Shown piece after piece: positions 46,621 to 53,981 of a stretch of DNA of 64,000 bases. Position 1 is the first letter of the stretch; each line of letters opens with the position of its first letter. The position numbers were made by a program, and so were the translations under genes. This DNA comes from UBA6814 sp040753075. Lineage in GTDB: Bacteria > Desulfobacterota > Desulfovibrionia > Desulfovibrionales > Desulfovibrionaceae. The DNA is taken from contig JBFMHA010000006.1 in assembly GCA_040753075.1 (NCBI GenBank), positions 27,966 to 91,965 on the forward strand. The letters run 5' to 3'. The notes beneath the pieces were generated by a model. The model was not told the DNA's origin and ran no database searches. It saw only the letters and a program-made list of their open reading frames with translations.

Positions 46621-48048
46621 TCATTCCCCGAGCACCGCGACGCCCCGGGGCTTCCTGCCCACGGGGAGTACCGCCCTGACCCGGCCCGCGGCCAGGTCGA
46701 CGACCGCCACCTCAGCCGCCCCTTCCCTGGCCACGTAGAGCTTGCGCCGCTCCGTGTCCGTGGCCATGCGCCCGGGCCTTTGCCCGACAGGGACGGCCTT
46801 GAGCGCCATGCGCATGGGCGCGTACACCAGGGAGACCTCGTCCGACTCCGCGCTGGTCACGCAGAGCCGGTCCGCATATCCCGGGACGACCCACCGGGGA
46901 GCATGGGGCAGGGGGATGGTGGTGGCCACCGTAAAGGCCGGGGTCTCCACCACCGAGAGATTGTTGGATCCCGCATTGGCCACGTACAGGTCCTGGCCCT
47001 GCAGGGCCAGGCCCGCCGGACGCTGCCCCACCCGCAGCGTGCGCACCGGCTCGGCCCGGGCCGGATCCAGCACCGCGACCGTGTTGGCCTCGGCGCACGA
47101 GACGTAGAACAGCCCCCGGCCCGGATCGGAGAGGATGGCCTCGGGCCGCCTTCCCACCCTGATCTGGCGGACCAGGGACAGGACCCTGGCGTCGATGACC
47201 GAGACGTTGTCCGTGTCCGGGTTCACGGCCAGCAGCCACCGGCCGTCGGCGGACAGGGCCAGGTCGGTCGGACTGCACCCGGCATTGGGCACGGAGGAGA
47301 TCACCCGTCCCGCCGCCGTGTCGATGACCGAGATGTCACAGGATCCGGAATTGGCCACGTAGACCCGGTTGTGGACCGGGTCCGCGGCCACCCCCGCCGG
47401 CCCCCTCCCGACTCCGATCACCGCGGCCACCGCATCCCGCTCCCGGTCCAGCACCACCACCGCGTCGGATCCCTCGCACGCCACGTAGGCCTGGACGTCG
47501 GCCATGGCCATGCGCTGGCCGCGGACCGTGAGCCGGGGCTCGAAAAGGTAGGCGTCCGCCACCGACAGGTCCGGCTCCCATTCGGCGAAGAAGGCCGTGC
47601 GACCGTCCGGCGGCACGGTCAGGTCCGCCTCCAGCTCGATCTCGCCATCCCTGCCGGGCAGGGCCAGGGCGTAGGCCTTCTTGTCCCCCGCCACCCAGGC
47701 CGCGGAGAACCGCCAGGCCATGCGCTGGTAGCGGCCCGGCGGCAGGGACAACTCACCCAGCAGCACCTGGGCCGCGGCGCAGTCGGCCGCGTCCACGCCC
47801 CGCTCCAGGGGGCGCTCCAGCCACACCCCGTCCCGGGTCATGAACCGCAGGCCGGCGAGCTGGAAGCGCAGGTCCGCGGCGGGCTTCCCGGGGCAGGAAA
47901 GGTAGAGGAACACCCCGGATTCCTGACGAATGTCCTCATCGGCCCCGCCCGGCGTGCGGGCGCAGGCGCCGGCCAGGAGCACCGCCAGGAACAGGACGAA
48001 CACGGCCGGGAGCGGACCGCGCGGGGAAGGAACAGTCTGCGTGACCAT
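46621..48048 (-). CDS. YVTN-type seven-bladed beta-propeller lipoprotein
   Basis: A 475-residue protein with a signal sequence ending LLAGAC, a probable lipobox. The first 180 residues form a beta-rich domain of unknown type (FQLAGLRFMTRDGVWLERPL, LPPGRYQRMAWRFS). The rest is a YVTN-family propeller with repeats such as VYVANSGSCDISVIDTAAGR, LYVANAGSNNLSVVETPA and LYVAREGAAEVAVVDLAAGR. Such propellers occur in surface layers and with cytochromes as scaffolds. It ends 55 bases before the beta-barrel gene and starts nine bases after the NHL gene stop. Confidence 0.86.
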   Translation of the reverse strand: MVTQTVPSPRGPLPAVFVLFLAVLLAGACARTPGGADEDIRQESGVFLYLSCPGKPAADLRFQLAGLRFMTRDGVWLERPLERGVDAADCAAAQVLLGELSLPPGRYQRMAWRFSAAWVAGDKKAYALALPGRDGEIELEADLTVPPDGRTAFFAEWEPDLSVADAYLFEPRLTVRGQRMAMADVQAYVACEGSDAVVVLDRERDAVAAVIGVGRGPAGVAADPVHNRVYVANSGSCDISVIDTAAGRVISSVPNAGCSPTDLALSADGRWLLAVNPDTDNVSVIDARVLSLVRQIRVGRRPEAILSDPGRGLFYVSCAEANTVAVLDPARAEPVRTLRVGQRPAGLALQGQDLYVANAGSNNLSVVETPAFTVATTIPLPHAPRWVVPGYADRLCVTSAESDEVSLVYAPMRMALKAVPVGQRPGRMATDTERRKLYVAREGAAEVAVVDLAAGRVRAVLPVGRKPRGVAVLGE

Positions 48049-48057
48049 CGCGGCGGC

Positions 48058-49119
48058 CTAGGGCAGGTCCAGGACCTGGACCCGGTTGTTGAAGGTGTCG
48101 GCCACCAGCACCTTGCCCGCGGCGTCCACCACGATGTCGCTGGGGAACTGGAACCAGCCGTCCCGCCAGCCCCTGCCGCCGAATTCAAAGAGGATGTCGC
48201 CGCTCAGGGAATAAGCCTGGGCGGCGTGGCGCATGTAGTCCGCCACGTAGATCCGGCCCCGGGCCTCGTCCACGGCCAGGCCCCGCGGACGGCTGAGCTT
48301 GCCCGTCCCGCCCCCCTTGATGCCGAACTTGAAGAGGAGCCGGTCCTGGCTGTCGTAGACGTAGATGCGGCTCATCTCCTCGCTCAGAAGGTAGACGTTC
48401 CCCTGGCCGTCCACCTCCACGTCGCACACCGCGGCGCGCTTCTCGGCCTTCTTGGTCAGCGAGTCGCGGGGGGAGATGACCCGGGAAAAGAGGCCCTCCG
48501 GGTCCAGCACCACCACCCCGGGGTAGTCCTTGCCGGCCACGTACAGGCTGCGGTCGGGTCCCACGGCCAGGCCGCGGGGGTTGAACGTCTCCGCGCCCTC
48601 GAAGCCGCTGAAGACGATGTCGCGCTTCCAGATCAGGGCCGGATTGTACACCGAGATGCGGCCCTGGCGATGGCGCTTGCCCGGGCCCTGGGCCACGTAG
48701 AGGTTGCCTTCGCGGTCCACCGCCATCCCGGCCGGGGATTCCAGTCCGTCGGAGCGGCCGATGACCAGCAGCGGGAAGAAGTCGTAGGTGTAGACCAGGA
48801 TGCGGGAGTTGCCGGTGTCGGTGACGTAGATCTCCCGGCGCTGGGCATCGGCGTAGAGCCGCGTGGGATACGACAGGGCAAGGCCGTCGTAGTCCTCGGC
48901 GATGCTGTGCAGGCAGTCCACCCGCTCCAGCACCCGGAGCGGCCCGGTGGCGTTGGATGCGGCCTCGGCGGGAGCTTCGAGATCCAGGGGAAACTCCTCG
49001 GGCTCCATGGCCGCGCTCCGGCTCGCCCCGGCCGAAAGCAGCAACGCCGCCAGGAAGGCGGCCAGGATCGGCCGCGCAGTGCCCAGGTAGCGTCGCGCCC
49101 GGCGCGCGATTTCCTGCAT
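48058..49119 (-). CDS. Exported NHL-repeat beta-propeller protein
   Basis: A 353-residue exported protein; the signal peptide is ILAAFLAALLLSAGASRSAA. Six NHL-like blades include REIYVTDTGNSRILVYTYD, GNLYVAQGPGKRHRQGRI, GRIYVADYMRHAAQAYSLS and GKVLVADTFNNRVQVLDLP. GAGGAG stands six bases ahead of the ATG. It is the next gene after the OmcS-like cytochrome, mirrored by the second OmcS-like gene with its own NHL neighbour at 36 kb. The repeated NHL/OmcS-like pairing argues that these propellers act on that cytochrome type. Confidence 0.88.
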   Translation of the reverse strand: MQEIARRARRYLGTARPILAAFLAALLLSAGASRSAAMEPEEFPLDLEAPAEAASNATGPLRVLERVDCLHSIAEDYDGLALSYPTRLYADAQRREIYVTDTGNSRILVYTYDFFPLLVIGRSDGLESPAGMAVDREGNLYVAQGPGKRHRQGRISVYNPALIWKRDIVFSGFEGAETFNPRGLAVGPDRSLYVAGKDYPGVVVLDPEGLFSRVISPRDSLTKKAEKRAAVCDVEVDGQGNVYLLSEEMSRIYVYDSQDRLLFKFGIKGGGTGKLSRPRGLAVDEARGRIYVADYMRHAAQAYSLSGDILFEFGGRGWRDGWFQFPSDIVVDAAGKVLVADTFNNRVQVLDLP

Positions 49120-49234
49120 GGCGCTCTCCTCGAGCCCGGGGCTCGGGTCTGCGGCGGGGGTGTCGATTCCTGCCGAACGGACGCCCGGCAGGTCCCTGCG
49201 GCGGCCAAAGGGCGGCCGCGTAGCCGGCGGCGGT

Positions 49235-49277
49235 CCCGCAGGCAGCGCGCAGCACCTCTCTGCGCGCTGCCTGCGGG
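49235..49277 (-). terminator. Perfect 18-bp hairpin downstream of the OmcS-like gene
   Basis: CCCGCAGGCAGCGCGCAG (49235-49252) pairs perfectly with 49260-49277 around a seven-base loop. On the minus-strand transcript it lies about 145 bases past the OmcS-like stop and about 115 bases before the NHL start, inside a 301-base gap (49120-49420) with no gene. No U-tract follows, so partial termination or 3-prime-end protection of the upstream message is likelier than a full stop. Confidence 0.6.
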
Positions 49278-49420
49278 GGGAACGAGGAGGGTTGTCCCCC
49301 CGCAGGAGCGCCGGCGTTGGAGACGGAACGGACTGGTTCATGCGGTCGGGCTTCCGCGTCCGGCCGCCGCCAGGCTCCCGCCCAGCCTGGCGTGCGGCCG
49401 CCGCGCCCCAGCCCGGCGCG

Positions 49421-50434
49421 CTATCTCTGCTTGTTGTGGCAGCCCAGGCAGCCGGCTTGTATGCCGCTGCCCGCGGACTGCGCACTGTAGTCCCAGCGCA
49501 GGATGTCGTCGTACGGGGTCCCGTGCGCCCGGTGGCAGGAGATGCAGGCCACCTGCGCATTGGTGGTTGTGTAGGCCGTGCCCGGAGCCAGGGTGCTGAT
49601 GTCCGCGAACGCGAAGGGGTTCTCCCGGTAGTTCACGGTGGCGGCCCAGCCGTCGCCGGCCCCGGGGATGGTGTTGTCCGTGGGGTGGCGGACCCAGTTG
49701 GTGCCGACCTGGGTGTTGGCCGTGGCGTGGAAGTTGGGATGGCAGTTGGCGCACAGCTTGTTGATGCCCACGGTGGTGCTGGAGCTGTAGATGTTGTGCT
49801 CGCCGCCCGCGCCGGTGGCCGAGCTGGATATGGCCTTCTCCCAGTCGACCGCGCCCTTGCCCGCCACCGCGGCCTGGGTATCGGCGATCTGCAGGTAGCG
49901 GTAGCCGGTCTTGCCGCCGTGGTGGAAGCCGCGGATGCCCGAGTCGTTGTCCGCCTGGGTGGCGTCGCCGTGGCATCCGCTCTTGCCTGCGCAGGTCAGA
50001 TCCTGGGGGTCCGAGGACCCCTTGCCCAGGTTCATGCCCCCGGTCAGGCCCGGGATGACGGCGGTCAGGGCGTCGTCCTCGCCCAGGGTGGGCAGCAGGC
50101 CCTCCACGTTCACGTTGTGCACCCCGGCGTCGCTGACCACGCCGCCGGCGCCGCCGTCCTTGAAGGTGCCGCCCGCGGTGGAGTCCACGTTGTACTGGCC
50201 GTCGATGATCGGCGCCCCGGTGACGCCGGTGCCAATGTGGCAGCCGATGCAGCCCTTGATGGTCAGATGGCCCTTGGGATCGTCCTCGGGCGCGCCCGGG
50301 AACCGGGCGCCGTCCTGGGAATTGTGCATGGTGTGGCAGTCCACGCAGGGGCCGGTCACTGCGGCCCGGGCCACGGCCGGGACCAGGAGCGTCCCGGCCA
50401 GAATGGCGGCAAAGAGCATGTGGATCGTCTTCAT
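49421..50434 (-). CDS. OmcS-like hexahaem cytochrome (copy 1)
   Basis: A 337-residue exported cytochrome (signal peptide LFAAILAGTLLVPAVARA). Haem sites in order: CVDCHTMHNS, CIGCH, an irregular CAGKSGCH (Cx5CH), CANCHPNFH, CISCHRAHG and CLGCHNKQR. With YRYLQ and WVRHPTDN between, this matches the landmark order of Geobacter OmcS (CHTMHNS, CANCH, RHPA, CLSCHRAH, terminal CxxCH) and its six haems. It is the best candidate here for a filament-forming extracellular cytochrome. GGAGAA precedes the ATG. Strong downstream hairpin and few charged residues are consistent with an abundant secreted subunit. OmcS similarity is from memory of that protein. Confidence 0.87.
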   Translation of the reverse strand: MKTIHMLFAAILAGTLLVPAVARAAVTGPCVDCHTMHNSQDGARFPGAPEDDPKGHLTIKGCIGCHIGTGVTGAPIIDGQYNVDSTAGGTFKDGGAGGVVSDAGVHNVNVEGLLPTLGEDDALTAVIPGLTGGMNLGKGSSDPQDLTCAGKSGCHGDATQADNDSGIRGFHHGGKTGYRYLQIADTQAAVAGKGAVDWEKAISSSATGAGGEHNIYSSSTTVGINKLCANCHPNFHATANTQVGTNWVRHPTDNTIPGAGDGWAATVNYRENPFAFADISTLAPGTAYTTTNAQVACISCHRAHGTPYDDILRWDYSAQSAGSGIQAGCLGCHNKQR

Positions 50435-50469
50435 GATGTTCTCCCCTTGCTTCTCAATCCGTTCCCGCG

Positions 50470-51378
50470 CTAGTTGGCGGCAAGGTTGTGGGCCTTGCCG
50501 TGGCACTCGTTGCAGCGGTTGGTGTCGCGCATCATGGCCGAATTGTGCGGGTGGCCGTGACAGGTGCTGCACGGCTCGAGCTCCTTGTGGCTGGGATGGC
50601 AACTGATGCAGGACACGTCGGTGTGCTTCGTCAGGTTGCCCTTGAGCACCTTTTCAACGTCGGCGTGACACCCGGAGCAGATCTCCTGACGGGTGGACTT
50701 GGAATAGCTGATCCGCGTGGGCTTGTGCACCGGATGGCAGCTCATGCAATCCTTGCTCTGCATGCTCACGCCAGGGCTGTGCGACTGGTGGCAGTCGGCG
50801 CACTCGGGAATGCGCCCGTGGGTGTCGGAATGGCAGTCGCCGCAGGTCACCGCCGTGGCGTGATCGCTGGGGTTGGCGGCCACCTCCCCGGCCTCCTTGG
50901 TGTGGCAGTTGCCGCACAGGGCGTCGACCCCGGCCATGGGGATGTCCTTGGGCCGGTGGGGATCAGCGTGGCATTTCAGGCAGTTGGTCAGCGCCGGGTC
51001 ATCCCCGTGGAACGCGCCGCCAGTGGCGCTCTTGTGGCAGGACGCGCACTTGGGCATGATCTCCGCGTAGTTGTCCGTGCGCGGATTGTAGGTGTGGAAG
51101 GTCGTGTGGCAGCGCACGCAGTCGATGCGGTGCTTGCCGCCGGCCTCCTTGATGTTCCGGAACACGGCGATGTGACAGCGCGCGCACTGTTCCGTGGGCA
51201 GAGGCTCGATGTCCCGCTCGTAGACCGGGACCTCCATGGGCGCCTTTGCCGACGCCACCATCTTGGGCTCGGGGGCCGAGGGCTGGACCGCGGTCCGCTT
51301 GTCGCAACCCGCGCCGGCCAGCAGGAGCAGTCCGCAGACCGCGGCGAAAGCAAGAACCAGTGGCTTGGTGCGTGTCAT
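50470..51378 (-). CDS. Dodecahaem c-type cytochrome, probable lipoprotein
   Basis: A 302-residue cytochrome with 12 CxxCH motifs (CARCH through CNECH) spaced about 15-30 residues. Its signal sequence ends LLLLAGAGC, so the mature N-terminus may be lipidated, followed by a 50-residue Pro/Ala/Lys-rich tether. The final block CSTCHGHPHNS and CNECHGKAHNL is nearly repeated in the adjacent 12-haem protein. Together with that soluble partner and the outer-membrane barrel it could form a porin-cytochrome conduit of the OmaB/OmbB/OmcB kind, in which one cytochrome is outside and one inside; topology is inferred. Confidence 0.87.
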   Translation of the reverse strand: MTRTKPLVLAFAAVCGLLLLAGAGCDKRTAVQPSAPEPKMVASAKAPMEVPVYERDIEPLPTEQCARCHIAVFRNIKEAGGKHRIDCVRCHTTFHTYNPRTDNYAEIMPKCASCHKSATGGAFHGDDPALTNCLKCHADPHRPKDIPMAGVDALCGNCHTKEAGEVAANPSDHATAVTCGDCHSDTHGRIPECADCHQSHSPGVSMQSKDCMSCHPVHKPTRISYSKSTRQEICSGCHADVEKVLKGNLTKHTDVSCISCHPSHKELEPCSTCHGHPHNSAMMRDTNRCNECHGKAHNLAAN

Positions 51379-51442
51379 TCTCCAACCTCGCATTGCTCGC
51401 ATGTGACTTCTCTCTGGACGTTCTTGGTTTCTGCCGACTGCG

Positions 51443-52249
51443 CTACTTGCCGCGCAGGTCGTGGGCCGTGGAGTGGCAGTCGGCGCACTCCTTGAACTTC
51501 TTGAGCATCTGGTCGGGATGCGGCGAACCGTGACAGGCGTAGCAAGGCGGCACGGCCTTGTGCGTGTCGCGGTGGCAATACACGCAGGACAGGTCACGGT
51601 GCTTGGTGGGATTCACTGACAGCACCTCCATGGCCTTGGGATGGCAGGCGGCGCAGTACCGGGACGGCGTCTCCTTGGGGTAGGTCACCTCCAAGGGCTG
51701 GTGCACCGGGTGGCAGGAGGCGCATGACGCGTAATCCATGTCCTCGGAGTGCTTGCCGTGGCAGTTCTCGCAGCTGGGAATCTCACGGTGCGTGGCGTGG
51801 CACTCGGTGCAAGACAGATCCTTGTGCGCGCTGGGATGGTCCACGAGCTCCTTGCCCTGGGCCGGATGGCAGGTCAGGCAGGGATCGGTCAGGTTCGAGG
51901 ACAAAGTCAGGTCGTTGGGCGCATGGGTGTTGGCATGGCACCCCTGACAGTTCTGCAGCTTGTAGTGCTCCTTGCCGCTGTGGCACCGGCTGCAGGCCGG
52001 CACGGCCTGGGTCCCCTTGGGGGGGTGCTCGGTGTGGCAATCCGCACAGCCCACCGCGGTCTTGTGCTTGCCGCCCTTGCTGTCGATGAGCATGGGCTCT
52101 TTCTCGTGGCACTGCGCGCACGGGAGACTGGCCAGGGCCGAGCCCCCGGCCTTGGCGCTCCCCGCCTTCGCCTCCATTCCCAACCCCGCCGCCGCCAGAA
52201 GCGACACCGCGCAGAGCGTGGCCAAAATCCATATACGCCTAGACGCCAT
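51443..52249 (-). CDS. Dodecahaem periplasmic c-type cytochrome
   Basis: A 268-residue exported cytochrome; the signal peptide ends near AAAGLGMEAKA and has no lipobox. Twelve CxxCH motifs (CAQCH through CADCH) are present, with frequent histidines two to five residues after the motif (CHTEHP, CHPVHQP, CHRDTHK) for bis-His ligation. It is a paralogue of the next gene: both end in CxxCHGxPH then CxxCHxxAHxL. It is the first gene of the 15-gene cluster, preceded by GGAGGGG, and downstream of a sigma-54-like promoter. Confidence 0.9.
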   Translation of the reverse strand: MASRRIWILATLCAVSLLAAAGLGMEAKAGSAKAGGSALASLPCAQCHEKEPMLIDSKGGKHKTAVGCADCHTEHPPKGTQAVPACSRCHSGKEHYKLQNCQGCHANTHAPNDLTLSSNLTDPCLTCHPAQGKELVDHPSAHKDLSCTECHATHREIPSCENCHGKHSEDMDYASCASCHPVHQPLEVTYPKETPSRYCAACHPKAMEVLSVNPTKHRDLSCVYCHRDTHKAVPPCYACHGSPHPDQMLKKFKECADCHSTAHDLRGK

Positions 52250-52340
52250 CTCACCCCTCCTCAGACTTCTCTGGACATGTTGCCCGCGGGCTGATTCAGC
52301 CGCGCAGAACGCGTAACTCCCCCAATGTTTCCATCTTTTC

Positions 52341-52356
52341 ATCAAAAGGCGTGCCA
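52341..52356 (-). promoter_or_regulatory. Sigma-54-like promoter of the cytochrome cluster
   Basis: Read on the minus strand: TGGCAC-GCCTT-TTGAT. The -24 element is a perfect match. The -12 element has GA instead of the usual GC, which weakens the call. The predicted start of transcription would be about 80 bases before the first cytochrome gene. The sigma-54 regulator gene lies directly upstream. Confidence 0.55.
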
Positions 52357-52392
52357 CAAAGAATGCGCCGGCTACGTCGGCACAACATGCCG

Positions 52393-52405
52393 AAATAAAT
52401 TGATT
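52393..52405 (-). promoter_or_regulatory. Possible IHF site between activator element and promoter
   Basis: On the minus strand AATCAATTTATTT matches the IHF consensus (WATCAANNNNTTR) at all but the last position. It sits in an AT-rich island between the repeated upstream element and the sigma-54-like promoter, where DNA bending is usually needed. Confidence 0.4.
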
Positions 52406-52448
52406 TTTTTATCTGCCGCTCATTTCAGCGCAACCAAACGCCTCCGGG

Positions 52449-52468
52449 CGCTCGAAAACGAACGCTCG
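52449..52468. promoter_or_regulatory. Repeated upstream activator element, copy 1
   Basis: CGCTCGAAAACGAACGCTCG matches 18 of 20 positions of the element at 57584-57603. It lies 92 bases upstream of the cytochrome promoter. Close by are CGAACACTGCTCG (52473-52485) and the perfect palindrome at 52479-52496. Probably binds the adjacent sigma-54 activator. Confidence 0.6.
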
Positions 52469-52478
52469 GACGCGAACA

Positions 52479-52496
52479 CTGCTCGCCGGCGAGCAG
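52479..52496. promoter_or_regulatory. 18-bp perfect palindrome beside the activator element
   Basis: CTGCTCGCCGGCGAGCAG lies just downstream of the regulator gene end and next to the repeated element, sharing its TGCTCG half-site. It may be a second operator or the terminator of the regulator gene. Confidence 0.45.
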
Positions 52497-52526
52497 GCGG
52501 GCGCGGGAAGGGAAAAACGAGGAGGG

Positions 52527-53981
52527 CTACTTGCCCAGGAGGCGGTAAATCTTGTTGCGATCCCAGCCGAGGAACTCGGCGGCCTTGGACTTGTTCTGGC
52601 CGAACCTCTCCACGGCCTGCATCACGATCCGCCGCTTGATGCCTTCGATGAACTCGTCCAGGTTGATGGGCTCGTCCGGGAACTCCACGTCCAAGGCATC
52701 CAGGGACTTGGGCTGGCCCACTTCGGCCCGGTCGTCGACCGGGCCCTGGAGGAAGTCCAGGTGCTCCGGCTGCAGCGCAAGGCCGTCGTGGACCAGGACC
52801 GCGCGCTCGATGGCGTTCTTGAGTTCGCGGACGTTGCCCAGCCACTGGCGGGACAGGAGCAGCTCCATGGCCCGGGACGAGATGCCCTGGAAGAGCTTCT
52901 TCTTGGCCCCGGCCTCGGCCTTGAGGAACAGGGTGGCCAGGGCCGGGACGTCGTCCCGGCGCTCGCGCAGGGGGGGGATGGAGATGTAGCCGATCTTCAG
53001 CCGGTGGAACAGGTCGCGGCGGAAGCTCCCCTCCTCGACCATGGCCTGCAGGTTGCGGTTGGTGGCGCACACGATGCGCCCCTCGAAGCTCCGGCGCTTG
53101 AGTCCGCCCACCCGGTAGAAGGTGCGGTCCTCCAGCACCCGCAGGAGCTTGGGCTGCACCGCCAGGGGCAGATCGCCGATCTCGTCCAGGAACAGCGTCC
53201 CGCCGTTGGCCGACTCGATCTTGCCGCGCAGGCCCTTGGAGCTGCTGCCGGTGAAGGCTCCGGCCTCGTAGCCGAACAGTTCGCTCTCGAAGAGGTTCTC
53301 GGCGATGGCCGAACAGTTGATGTCCACGAAGCTGGCGTCGGTCTCCATGTCTCCGAAGTGAATGAGCCGGGCCACGATCTCCTTGCCTGTGCCGGTTTCG
53401 CCCTCGATGAGCACGGGAACGTCCGGGTTCTCGTGGTAGAGCCTGGCGTCGGCGAGAATCCGCTTCATGGACGGCGAGGCGGCCACCACCTGGCCGATGC
53501 CCGCCACCCGGCGCAGCAGGTTGCGGGCGTCGTCCAGGTCGCGGCGCAGGTCCTGCACCGCCTCCTCCACCCGCCGGTCGCAGTGGAAGGACAGTTCGCG
53601 GTTCTCATGGCGCAGGGACTGGTGCTCGGCGCTGCGTTCGATGGCCGCGGCCAGCTCGCGCACGTCCAGGGGCTTGCGCAGGAAGTCGTAGGCCCCGCCG
53701 CGCAGGGCGGTGATGGCCATCTCCACGTCGCCGTGCCCGGTGATCACGATCACGTCGCTCTCGCAGGAGGAAGACGAGTCCTTGATCCGGCGCAGGAGCT
53801 CCAGGCCGTCCATGCCGGGCATCCGGATGTCGGTGATGATGGTCGGGTAGAACGCCTCGGCGCAGCGCTCGAGGGCGGCGAGAGCGTCCTTGCAGGGCAC
53901 GGGCTCGTGCCCCAGCATGGCGGTGATGTCCGAGAGGCTGGACATGCTGATGTCGTCGTCTTCGACAATGAGGATTCTCAT
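52527..53981 (-). CDS. Sigma-54-dependent response regulator (NtrC family)
   Basis: A 484-residue bacterial enhancer-binding protein. It has a receiver with Asp51 (TIITDIRMPGMDG), a coiled linker, and an AAA+ domain with Walker A GETGTGKE, the sigma-54-contacting loop GAFTGSS, Walker B GGTLFLDEIGDL and the arginine motif FRRDLFHRL. A Fis-type helix-turn-helix lies at the C-terminus (NKSKAAEFLGWDRNKIYRLL). It overlaps the sensor kinase gene by four bases. Predicted targets are the three sigma-54-like promoters nearby. All functional motifs are intact. Confidence 0.95.
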   Translation of the reverse strand: MRILIVEDDDISMSSLSDITAMLGHEPVPCKDALAALERCAEAFYPTIITDIRMPGMDGLELLRRIKDSSSSCESDVIVITGHGDVEMAITALRGGAYDFLRKPLDVRELAAAIERSAEHQSLRHENRELSFHCDRRVEEAVQDLRRDLDDARNLLRRVAGIGQVVAASPSMKRILADARLYHENPDVPVLIEGETGTGKEIVARLIHFGDMETDASFVDINCSAIAENLFESELFGYEAGAFTGSSSKGLRGKIESANGGTLFLDEIGDLPLAVQPKLLRVLEDRTFYRVGGLKRRSFEGRIVCATNRNLQAMVEEGSFRRDLFHRLKIGYISIPPLRERRDDVPALATLFLKAEAGAKKKLFQGISSRAMELLLSRQWLGNVRELKNAIERAVLVHDGLALQPEHLDFLQGPVDDRAEVGQPKSLDALDVEFPDEPINLDEFIEGIKRRIVMQAVERFGQNKSKAAEFLGWDRNKIYRLLGK

